From: Acidimicrobiia bacterium
GTDB lineage: Bacteria > Actinomycetota > Acidimicrobiia > Spongiisociales > ZC4RG35
Direction: 5' to 3'
Assembly: GCA_013812505.1 (NCBI GenBank)
Contig: JACCTH010000022.1
Location: forward strand, 1-52,115
DNA: 52,115 bases
Numbering within the stretch: position 1 is the stretch's first letter; each line of letters starts with the position of its first letter. The notes beneath the pieces are model-generated. The model was not told the origin of the DNA, ran no database searches, and saw nothing but the letters and a program-made list of their open reading frames with translations. The position numbers and the translations under genes were made by a program. This document shows positions 42,108 through 52,115 of the stretch, in pieces.

Positions 42108-42860
42108 GTGATACGTGTCGTTATCGCCGGGATCACGGGCTGGGTCGGCCGTCCCCTCGCCGACGCCATCTCGAGGGCCCCCGACCTCGAGCTCACTGGC
42201 GGTGTGTCGCGCTCAGACCCCGGGTTTCCCTCGTCGGTGGGTGAGGCTCTCGACGCGTGTCCGATGGACGTGCTCGTCGAATACACCAGCGCCGCCTCGG
42301 TCAAGAGCAATGTTTTGACTGCGGTTGACCGAGGAGTCGGAGTCGTGGTTGGCTCAAGCGGACTATCGGGAGAGGATTACGACGAGATCGACGCCTTGGC
42401 CCACACGAGAGGAGTCGGAGTCATCGCGGCCGGCAACTTCTCGCTTGCCGCCACCCTTCATCTCCGCTTCGCCGAAGAAGCCGCCCGGCACCTCCAAACC
42501 TGGGAAATTGTCGATTATGCGAGCGCAACCAAACCCGACGCTCCCAGCGGTACTGCCCGCGAACTCGCCGAACGACTCCAAGGAGTACGTCCACCGGCGA
42601 TCGGCGTTCCTGTAGCCGACGTCTTGGGCCCCGAGGGGGTCAGGGGCGCAACGGTCGCCGGAACGCAAGTCCATTCGCTCCGCTTGCCCAGCTTCATCAT
42701 CTCGACGGACGTCATTTTTGGCGGCGAGAGCGAGCGCCTGACCCTCCGCTACGACGCTGGCGAAAGCGCCGCTCCCTATATCGCCGGAACGCTGCTGGCC
42801 ATCCGCGCCCTCCCTGGTCGCGTCGGCCTCACTCGAGGGCTAGACCGCCTTCTGTTCTAG
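42108..42860 (+). CDS. dapB: 4-hydroxy-tetrahydrodipicolinate reductase (DapB) lacking the His-His motif
   Basis: In lysine and diaminopimelate synthesis DapB reduces HTPA with NAD(P)H. The 250-aa product has the nucleotide-binding GITGWVGRPLADAI, the GSSGLS segment, AAGNFSLAATLHLRFAEEA and the substrate loop KPDAPSGTA with Lys142. The region that normally reads ExHHxxKxDAPSGT is EIVDYASATKPDAPSGT; the catalytic histidine pair is Ala138-Ser139. The C-terminal VIFGGESERLTLRY fits the family. It may be a true but altered DapB or a relative with another substrate. The start is GTG with no strong ribosome binding site. No other lysine gene is near. Confidence 0.85.
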   Translation: MIRVVIAGITGWVGRPLADAISRAPDLELTGGVSRSDPGFPSSVGEALDACPMDVLVEYTSAASVKSNVLTAVDRGVGVVVGSSGLSGEDYDEIDALAHTRGVGVIAAGNFSLAATLHLRFAEEAARHLQTWEIVDYASATKPDAPSGTARELAERLQGVRPPAIGVPVADVLGPEGVRGATVAGTQVHSLRLPSFIISTDVIFGGESERLTLRYDAGESAAPYIAGTLLAIRALPGRVGLTRGLDRLLF

Positions 42861-42898
42861 ATGCCAGATTCCGAATCCGAGTCTGATATCTGACATCT

Positions 42899-42953
42899 GA
42901 AACGCTCGGCTTGCCCGAGCGTTTCCAATCTCCAGCCGGGCGCCAGCCCGGCT
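42899..42953. terminator. double hairpin between converging dapB and icmF
   Basis: Stem 1: GAAACGCTCGG (42899-42909), loop CTTGC, CCGAGCGTTTC (42915-42925). Stem 2: AGCCGGGC (42934-42941), loop GCCA, GCCCGGCT (42946-42953). The stems stand 38 bp after the dapB stop and 3 bp before the icmF stop, so they probably terminate transcription from both sides. Confidence 0.75.
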
Positions 42954-42955
42954 GC

Positions 42956-46264
<3,309 letters not shown>

Positions 46265-46342
46265 CACCTCTCAAACTAGCCCTTCCGTGCGGCTGCGAAC
46301 CCTGCCCCGATATCGTCGCTCAACGTCTACCCTTAGTTCGAC

Positions 46343-46642
46343 ATGGCAACAGCTTCGAAATTGCAGGTTTGGATCGACCAGGACCTTTGTACGGGCGATG
46401 GAATCTGTGAGGAGATCACCCCCGATGTGTTCACCGCCCGTGAGGACGGCCTTTGGGTGGTTAAGGAAGAAACGAAGCACTTCGGCAAGACCATCGTCTA
46501 TGACGGCAAGGACGGCGACGGTCACGGGCCTGACGGATCGCGGGGTGTGGCCCGCATCCCCGATCATCTGATCCAAGACGCCCTCGAATCGGCTGAGGAA
46601 TGCCCGGGCGAATGCATCATGATCGAGCCCATCCCCAGTTAA
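46343..46642 (+). CDS. 3Fe-4S-type ferredoxin with internal insert
   Basis: A 99-aa small electron carrier. The cluster cysteines are Cys16 and Cys22 in DLCTGDGIC, and Cys87 and Cys91 in EECPGECIMIE, with the typical EEITPDVF after the first pair. Such ferredoxins usually have about 65 residues; here an extra ~30, rich in Gly, Asp and His (YDGKDGDGHGPDG), separate the halves. Partners could be a cytochrome P450 or an oxygenase, but none is nearby. It is divergent from icmF with 78 bp between starts. Confidence 0.88.
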   Translation: MATASKLQVWIDQDLCTGDGICEEITPDVFTAREDGLWVVKEETKHFGKTIVYDGKDGDGHGPDGSRGVARIPDHLIQDALESAEECPGECIMIEPIPS

Positions 46643-46666
46643 GGCTGGGTTCCTGTTGGCTCGGGC

Positions 46667-46773
46667 AACTTCGGCAGTGGGGAACGCCTAAAACGTAATT
46701 CGGTACTAGCGGTGCGGAAATCGTCGTTGTGGTGCCGATTTATGGAAACCGCGTTCCTCACGTGCCAAATTTG
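46667..46773. repeat. complete palindromic intergenic repeat
   Basis: The left arm starts AACTTCGGCAGTGGGGAACG; the complement of the right arm starts AAATTTGGCACGTGAGGAAC. Both contain a TCGG(T/C)AC block further in. It fills the gap between the ferredoxin gene and the convergent YihY gene. It is the uninterrupted counterpart of the arms that flank the IS at 31741-33066. Confidence 0.65.
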
Positions 46774-46782
46774 CGGAAACGG

Positions 46783-47793
46783 CTACGCGCGGCGCTTGCC
46801 TCTGATCAGGTCGAAGACGACGACGGCTAACACGAGCAACGATGCCATTCGGCCGCTGGCCGCGTCGGGTGGCGGGGTCCAGTGTCGAATAGTTTCGTCC
46901 TTCGGAATGCCCTGCTGGGTCCGCTGGGCCGGAGTCAAGGCGACGGCGCCCTCAGCGGGCTCGAGCTTGCCGCCAAAACGATTGGCGTAGACCTGGGTGA
47001 ACTCGGCGCCAAAGAACAGAATCTGCGAGGAGTAATAGATCCACAACAGAATCAAGATCAGCGAGCCGGCGGCGCCGAAGACCGAGGCGGTCGTGGAGCG
47101 GCTCAGATACACGCCGATTAGAAACTTCCCGAGATTGAATAGAAGAGCGGTCACGAGAGCGCCGATCCAAACGTCGCGCCAGGCGATCTTGACGTCCGGC
47201 AACACCTTGTAGATCACCGCGAAGAGAAGCGTGATCACCGCGAACGAAGCCACGAAGTTCAGGGCCTGTAGAGGAAAACCCGCGTCCTCGCCGAACGCGA
47301 ACTCCGAAACCGCGTCAAGACCCGCGCTAAGGACCAGCGATGTCAAGAGGAGAAACCCAATGCCCAGAACCATGGCCAGGGACAAGAACCGATCCTTGAG
47401 CAGGCCGAGGATGCCGCGACCAGGCTTCGGACCCACTTCCCAGATCGTGTTCATCGAGTCTTTGAGCTGACCGATAACCCCGGACGCACCAAGCAAGAGC
47501 GTCACCACCCCGATGATCGTGGCCACCAGACCGGCACCAGGACGACGGGCGTTCGCGATCAAGTCTTCGACCATGACGGCCGCGTCATCGTTGATCAAGG
47601 TCCGAAGCTCATCGGTGATCCGACCACGGGCTGCTTCCTCCCCAAATACAAGGCCGGCGATCGCAATGGCAATGATCAGGAGTGGCGCCAAAGAGAACAT
47701 CGTGTAATAGGCCAGAGCCGCTCCGAGCCGAGGCACCTTGTCCTCGGACCACTCCTTGACGGTTTGCTTGATCAGGTCAAATGCTTTTCGCAT
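46783..47793 (-). CDS. YihY/BrkB-family inner-membrane protein
   Basis: A 336-aa polytopic protein of the YihY/virulence factor BrkB family. It starts with the conserved VKEWSEDKVPRLGAALAYYT and has six hydrophobic helices to about residue 265, with LLGASGVIGQLKDSMNTIWE and LILILLWIYYSSQILFFGAE as family blocks. The C-terminal ~70 residues include a hydrophilic stretch and a last hydrophobic segment (ASLLVLAVVVFDLI). The earlier RNase BN label for this family is not supported; transport is suspected but unproven. Confidence 0.93.
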   Translation of the reverse strand: MRKAFDLIKQTVKEWSEDKVPRLGAALAYYTMFSLAPLLIIAIAIAGLVFGEEAARGRITDELRTLINDDAAVMVEDLIANARRPGAGLVATIIGVVTLLLGASGVIGQLKDSMNTIWEVGPKPGRGILGLLKDRFLSLAMVLGIGFLLLTSLVLSAGLDAVSEFAFGEDAGFPLQALNFVASFAVITLLFAVIYKVLPDVKIAWRDVWIGALVTALLFNLGKFLIGVYLSRSTTASVFGAAGSLILILLWIYYSSQILFFGAEFTQVYANRFGGKLEPAEGAVALTPAQRTQQGIPKDETIRHWTPPPDAASGRMASLLVLAVVVFDLIRGKRRA

Positions 47794-47870
47794 TGGAGCG
47801 GTATACCCTTTGGGTCGGATTTCTCACCATCTAAGCCATCCGTAACTCCCCCGGAACGGCTCAGGCCAGA

Positions 47871-49007
47871 ATGGTTGCAATGAAACAAGACCGCCAAGGA
47901 CCCGCGGCATTAACCGTCCTCGCGGTCGGACTGTCATTGGTCGCAGCCGATCTTCTGATCGCTCGCGCCAACTCGCCGGGCGCAATCCAATTGATTCTTC
48001 TCGGCACCCTTCCCTATTGGGTCATCGGGGCATTCCTCTTGTGGCGTCAACCGCGAGTGAGAATCGGTTGGATTCTCCTTGCCTTCGCCTGCTTCTGGAC
48101 CCTGACCTTTCTAGGTGTCGACTACGCCCGGTTCGCGATCGACCAAGGCCTCCCGGGCGCGATCTTTTCGGCCTGGGTTGGCGAATGGACCTGGCTCGTT
48201 GCCTTGCTGATCATCTTCGTAGTCATTCCCGTTTTGTTCCCTGATGGGCAACCGCTCACAAAAAGATGGGACTGGGTGTTGAAGGCGGTGGTGGTTTTCT
48301 TGTTTGTATTCATCGCTGCCACCACCTTCCAACAGTCGTTCGACATCGGTATCCGACTTGACAATCCGTTGGCGCTCTTGCCATACGAAGATGCCGAAAC
48401 CGCTCTGCTGCCAATGGCTCTAGTGTTTCTCGTCCTCGGCGCCGTGTCCACGGTGACCCGGTACCGGAGTCGCCGCGGCTTGGAGCGTCAGCAGCTCCTT
48501 TGGTTCGTCTTCTCCGTGTTTCTCACGATCGTGATGTTTGTAGCGAACGCAGTCTTCGAGCCCGACGGGATGGTCGGCGACGTCCTGGCCGTTGCCGGCC
48601 TAAGTGCCCCAGCCCTCGCCATCGGGATCGCGGTGATGCGCTACCGGCTGTTCGACATCGACAAGATCATCACCCGCACCATCACCTACGGGTTGGTCAC
48701 CAGCTTGTTGATCGGTGTCTATGCAGGAACCGTGTTCCTCATCTCCTCGCTGGTACCGACCGCCGGATCGTTGGCAGTGGCGGGAGCGACGCTTTTGGCT
48801 GCCGCCCTGTTTGCTCCAATGCGAAGGCGCGCTCAGGCCTTGGTCGATCGGAGATTCAACCGTTCGACCTATGACGCCCGGATAACGATGGAGCAACTGT
48901 CGAATCGTCTTCGCAGTGAAGTTGACGTCTATGCCCTGGGGTCGGAGGTGGGGAGAGTCGTCACCACGACCATGCAGCCTGAGAAGCTCGCTGTCTGGAT
49001 TCGGTAA
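47871..49007 (+). CDS. membrane sensor-module protein without output domain
   Basis: A 378-aa protein with about eight hydrophobic helices, then AVMRYRLFDIDKIITRTITYG, another helix pair, and RRRAQALVDRRFNRSTYDAR leading to a short helix that ends with TTTMQPEKLAVWIR. This is the same membrane module as in the SpoIIE phosphatase at 7646-9841, where the matching linker goes on into GAF and phosphatase domains. Here the frame stops at the point where an output domain would begin. Similar proteins without output are frequent in Actinomycetota; function unknown. A strong hairpin follows directly. Confidence 0.8.
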   Translation: MVAMKQDRQGPAALTVLAVGLSLVAADLLIARANSPGAIQLILLGTLPYWVIGAFLLWRQPRVRIGWILLAFACFWTLTFLGVDYARFAIDQGLPGAIFSAWVGEWTWLVALLIIFVVIPVLFPDGQPLTKRWDWVLKAVVVFLFVFIAATTFQQSFDIGIRLDNPLALLPYEDAETALLPMALVFLVLGAVSTVTRYRSRRGLERQQLLWFVFSVFLTIVMFVANAVFEPDGMVGDVLAVAGLSAPALAIGIAVMRYRLFDIDKIITRTITYGLVTSLLIGVYAGTVFLISSLVPTAGSLAVAGATLLAAALFAPMRRRAQALVDRRFNRSTYDARITMEQLSNRLRSEVDVYALGSEVGRVVTTTMQPEKLAVWIR

Positions 49008-49009
49008 GA

Positions 49010-49038
49010 AAAGGCCCGGGCCGAAGGCCCGGGCCTTT
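49010..49038. terminator. strong bidirectional terminator hairpin
   Basis: Perfect 13-bp stem AAAGGCCCGGGCC (49010-49022) and GGCCCGGGCCTTT (49026-49038) with loop GAA. It begins 3 bp after the sensor-module stop and ends 22 bp before the stop of the convergent PRC-barrel gene. The A and T ends of the stem supply short U runs in both directions. Confidence 0.85.
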
Positions 49039-49059
49039 CTATCGATCAATGTCGGCGAT

Positions 49060-49488
49060 CTACCAGTCGCGGAAGCCAGGGCCTTCCGAGCCGTAGTACG
49101 AGCCGAGCTCGTCACGATAAGTCGAGTCCCGATAGGTGGAATCGTCGAACTCGGGCGAGTTCTTGATCTGATCCTTGGTGCGGTTCACCGCAACGCTCCG
49201 ACCTTCCGAGTCGACCCGGGAAACCACGCCCGCCGGCAATAAGACCTTTTTGCCGAAGATCCAAGGGCCGGTGTCTACGACGATGTAGCTAGAACCAGCT
49301 TCGTGGGTGGCTTCGTCGACTTTGCCGATCGATCCGTCCAGGGCCTCCACTGAGTAACCGACCATATCGCCGCTTATGTCGCCACGCACGTTTAAGTCGT
49401 CGCGCATGTCCGTCGAGGCGGCATCCCCGTTTGCGTCTACACGCTCGGGGTATACGTCATCCCGATACGTCCAGATCTCGTGATACAT
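49060..49488 (-). CDS. PRC-barrel domain protein
   Basis: A 142-aa soluble, acidic protein. Residues about 42-105 form a PRC barrel: VGYSVEALDGSIGKVDEATH, SYIVVDTGPWIFGKKVLLPA and RVDSEGRSVAVNRTKDQIKN. The C-terminus holds a short repeat, DSTYRDSTYRDE, and many Tyr and Gly. PRC-barrel proteins are often stress-induced or link to RNA and photosynthetic processes; the exact role is unknown. The ATG has GGGAGG about eight bases upstream. Confidence 0.88.
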   Translation of the reverse strand: MYHEIWTYRDDVYPERVDANGDAASTDMRDDLNVRGDISGDMVGYSVEALDGSIGKVDEATHEAGSSYIVVDTGPWIFGKKVLLPAGVVSRVDSEGRSVAVNRTKDQIKNSPEFDDSTYRDSTYRDELGSYYGSEGPGFRDW

Positions 49489-49562
49489 CCTGACCTCCCT
49501 TGGTTGTTGGATGTCCTACTGGCTTGTACCCGACGTCACCGCCGCTGAAACCACCAGAGTCC

Positions 49563-50527
49563 TTACCAGTCGAGTCTGAGCACCTGGCCGTCGGGGAAGA
49601 TCGGGAGGTTGGTGATGTAGAGAGCGCCGTCCGGACCAAACTCGAGCCCACCAGGGAAGAGCAACGGATCGGTGAGGATCCTGGTGCCGGCTCCTCCGCC
49701 CGGCGGAACCGTCCACAGACCCCCGGGTCCTCCCGCCAGGAGCGAGTCGGTGGCGATCTCCAGCACATACAGGGTGCCATCATCGGCGAATTCGATGTCA
49801 ATGATGTTCGTGAAACCGGAGGCATAGATCCGGGGCCCTTGACCATGCGCCACCCGGTAAACATTCGCGCCACCCACCGGGAATGGGAAGCCGGTCAGCT
49901 GGCCGACATACGACGCACCGTCGGGCCCAACCGTGACCGTTGTCGGCACCGCCTGCATCGGGAAACGCGGGAACGGGAAGTCGACCGCGCGGCAGGAAAC
50001 ACCGCAACGACTCCGACGTTGCCGGCGTTAGACACCGACAGCAAGTCATTGCCTCCAGCGTCGGTGACCAAAGGGCGGCTGCCTGAGACCACCAATCCGT
50101 AGGGGTTGGAGTCAACCTCACCTTTGTCAGGATTGTTGGCGGCCTCGAAGGCAGCGAGATCAACAATCGACTGAACCGTTGTGCCTTTGGCTCGAATCAG
50201 TTGGCCGAACCAAGCGGCGTCTGCGCCAAATCCAGCTCGGAACTCCGGGTCTCCTCTCAAGCCGATTGTGACCAGGAACTGACGAGCAGCCTCCGCAACA
50301 TCGTGGGGGCCGGTCGCTCCGGTGCCGTCAGCGGGTGCATACGAAGGCAGCCCGGTGACCACTCGTGTCACCGCCCCTTGAATGACCGAGCTCACTCCGC
50401 CGGTCAACCCGAAGCAGGCCTCGCCCTCCGGTCCGGTTTGGCAGGGTCCGCTGCCACCCACTCCGGCTTCGGCAACGTAGAGAACTCCGTCGGTGCCGAA
50501 ATCAAGGTCTTCCGACCCGTGCTTCAA
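49563..50527 (-). pseudogene. ScyD/ScyE-family beta-propeller gene, 5'-truncated and frameshifted
   Basis: Two overlapping frames together make a ScyD/ScyE-type protein (NHL-like beta propeller, normally secreted). The first (from 50527) gives DFGTDGVLYVAEAGVGGSGP, then NPYGLVVSGSRPLVTDAGG and VGVVAVFPA. The second gives FPMQAVPTTVTVGPDGASYV, LTGFPFPVGGANVYRV and GPDGALYITNLPIFPDGQV. The frame changes at 49991-49992, where one extra base would join them as FPARAVDFPFPRFPMQAV. The 5' end lacks a signal peptide and the usual opening repeat; an in-frame TAA lies about 50 bases before the only TTG. It therefore appears both truncated and shifted. Confidence 0.75.
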
Positions 50528-50613
50528 ATCCGAAGCGCTAATTGCATCAAATCCGACGAGGGAGCGCCTGGGCGTTTACCTATTGTTAACTTCGCGACCG
50601 AGAGGAGAAAGGC

Positions 50614-52059
50614 TTGGCATCCGCCAATTCAGTTCGCCGCCCTTCCAAACGCGCTGGTGGTCACCATTTCTCCGTCGGCACGATCGCGACGAGCAAGAGT
50701 GCCCGCACCTCAGTGCTCGTAGCCCAACGCCGTCGCATTTCCGACGCCAGCAACACTCTGTGGTTCAAGCCGACGCTGTCAGTGGCCGGCGCCCTCGTCC
50801 TCGGCTCGATCCTCTCCCAGATCGAAGCCAGCCCCGGTACTCGCTTGTGGACGGTGTCATTCCACGGAAACTCGAACGACGCCCGCCAGGTTCTGACGGT
50901 CATCATCGGGGCGCTGATCCCCGTGACGAGCCTGATCTTCGCCTTGACCGTGGTCACCCTCCAGATCGCCTCGACCCAGTTCTCGCCTCGTTTGCTCCGC
51001 ACGTTCTTGCGTGACAACCGGACTCAGCTGGTGCTGAGCGCTCTCGTGGGCACCGTTGCCTACAGCCTTGCCGGCCTGTTCACGGTCACAACCGATGAAA
51101 CTCCAACCGACCAAGTGCCACGGTTTGCCATCACGGTCGCGCTTGCCTTCGCCTTGGGCTGCATCGGCCTCCTCGTGTACTACTTCGGCCACATCACCAA
51201 CTCGGTGCGAATCGACACGATCATGCGCCAGGTCGAGTCGGACACCCGACGCATCATCGCCCGGGACCATCTACCCATAGGCGAGACCGACCTCGATCCC
51301 GACTGGATGGAACCGATCTCGTCACCGGAGAACGCAGTAACTATCACGGCGCCAATCGATGGCTACGTGCAAGGCGTCGATGTCCGCCTGCCGGCGCTCA
51401 CGGTCCGAAAGCGAGTGACGGTGCGCGTGCTCCCCCTAATTGGGTACTACACCATGGTCGGGAGACCCCTGGCGTTGGTCTGGACCGACGATGGCAGTGA
51501 ACTGCTCCCGACCACGCAGGAAGCGATCCGCCACCTCATCGAGATTGACCCAGAGCGGCGGGTCGAACGAGATGTTGGCCTCGGCTTGCGCCAGTTGGTC
51601 GACATCACCAATCGCGCGATGTCGACCGGCCAGAACGATCCGTACACCGGCACTCAAGCAGTGCACCACCTGACCACCGTGCTCGTCGACGCCATCGGGC
51701 GCTCGTTTGCGACCCAGATGTTCCGCGACGCGGCCGGTGTCACCAGGGTGATCTCACCCATCATGGATTACCCGACCCACCTCAAAGTGGTGTGCAGCCA
51801 AATCCGGCAGGGCGGGCTCGAACGGCATCCAAGGGTCTTGCTCGAATTGTTGCGAATGCTCGGCATCCTCGCCGAACTTGCTCCGACCACAGCCCGCGCG
51901 GACGCGGTGCGTCGGGAGGTCGACATTGTCCTCGCCGATGCCCGTCGGATCATTCCTTCGCCGACCGACCTCGACGAAGCACTTCGACTCGGCGATGACG
52001 TGCTCCGTCGATTGGACGAGATTTCAACCGAGCTTCGAGCCAATCCCTCGATTCCCTGA
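50614..52059 (+). CDS. DUF2254 membrane protein
   Basis: A 481-aa protein of the DUF2254 family, function unknown. Four hydrophobic helices lie near 56-72, 93-120, 138-158 and 172-192, with the family blocks LIPVTSLIFALTVVTLQIAS followed by TQFSPRLLRTFLRD. The remainder is soluble, with ITAPIDGYVQGVDV and DPYTGTQAVHHLTTVLVDAI conserved. It starts at TTG with GAGGAG upstream and has a basic N-terminal tail. The final bases 52060-52115 show nothing I can name. Confidence 0.92.
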   Translation: MASANSVRRPSKRAGGHHFSVGTIATSKSARTSVLVAQRRRISDASNTLWFKPTLSVAGALVLGSILSQIEASPGTRLWTVSFHGNSNDARQVLTVIIGALIPVTSLIFALTVVTLQIASTQFSPRLLRTFLRDNRTQLVLSALVGTVAYSLAGLFTVTTDETPTDQVPRFAITVALAFALGCIGLLVYYFGHITNSVRIDTIMRQVESDTRRIIARDHLPIGETDLDPDWMEPISSPENAVTITAPIDGYVQGVDVRLPALTVRKRVTVRVLPLIGYYTMVGRPLALVWTDDGSELLPTTQEAIRHLIEIDPERRVERDVGLGLRQLVDITNRAMSTGQNDPYTGTQAVHHLTTVLVDAIGRSFATQMFRDAAGVTRVISPIMDYPTHLKVVCSQIRQGGLERHPRVLLELLRMLGILAELAPTTARADAVRREVDIVLADARRIIPSPTDLDEALRLGDDVLRRLDEISTELRANPSIP

Positions 52060-52115
52060 GGCATCGCTTTCGGCCTCATCGTTAAGGTGGCATCGAAGCT
52101 CGAGCGAAGGTGGAT

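Overview
The window is a high-GC bacterial chromosome segment. The gene set and order point to the Actinomycetota: a BldD-like regulator, a single UppS, a PPK2-type kinase and an IcmF-type fused mutase. The membrane HD-phosphodiesterase PgpH together with many uncharacterised membrane sensors suggests a deep class such as Acidimicrobiia rather than a classical actinomycete. That placement is inference; no rRNA is present to confirm it.

Layout. (1) 1-1511: a tyrosine recombinase gene and a doubtful small Cys-rich ORF lie just downstream of tRNA-Asn, the arrangement expected at the edge of an integrated element that continues beyond the left end. (2) 1592-3388: a truncated VOC gene, an amidohydrolase and a tiny membrane protein. 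(3) 3393-7610: the minus-strand operon glyS-dnaG-rpoD. (4) 7646-12189: a four-gene minus-strand module of ECF sigma factor, membrane protein, membrane-bound di-haem c-type protein and membrane SpoIIE-type phosphatase. (5) 12252-30274: a long housekeeping array, nearly all minus strand with 4-8 bp overlaps: uppS, recO, a SirB1-like gene, era, corC-like, ybeY, pgpH, phoH, HIT, a BldD-like gene, rsmE, dnaJ, a GNAT gene, hrcA, hemW, lepA, then rpsT (+) and holA. (6) 30271-33253: a divergent dihydropteroate-synthase-like gene, a small exported protein, and a decayed IS481-family element sitting inside a palindromic repeat. (7) 33254-40391: degenerate GGDEF protein, comEC-comEA, ppk2, a small HExxH protein and leuS. 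(8) 40422-52059: a frameshifted membrane gene between inverted repeats, a K+-channel-like protein with an odd filter, dapB lacking its usual histidines, icmF, ferredoxin, YihY, a membrane sensor without output domain, PRC-barrel, a ScyD-like pseudogene and a DUF2254 protein.

The backbone (leuS-comEA/EC-holA-rpsT-lepA-hemW-hrcA-dnaJ-rsmE-phoH-pgpH-ybeY-era-recO-glyS-dnaG-rpoD) is an old order shared by many Gram-positive lineages. It ties translation quality control, chaperones, rRNA maturation, competence and replication/transcription initiation together. The four-gene sigma/haem/phosphatase module is inserted into this order between uppS and glyS and is the best candidate for an undescribed signalling system. 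Other points of interest are two genes that appear to start at ATC, a PgpH with an extra extracytoplasmic beta domain, and two families of intergenic palindromes. Four genes are broken by apparent one-base changes in or beside short base runs or doublets, so sequencing or assembly error has to be excluded before they are called pseudogenes.
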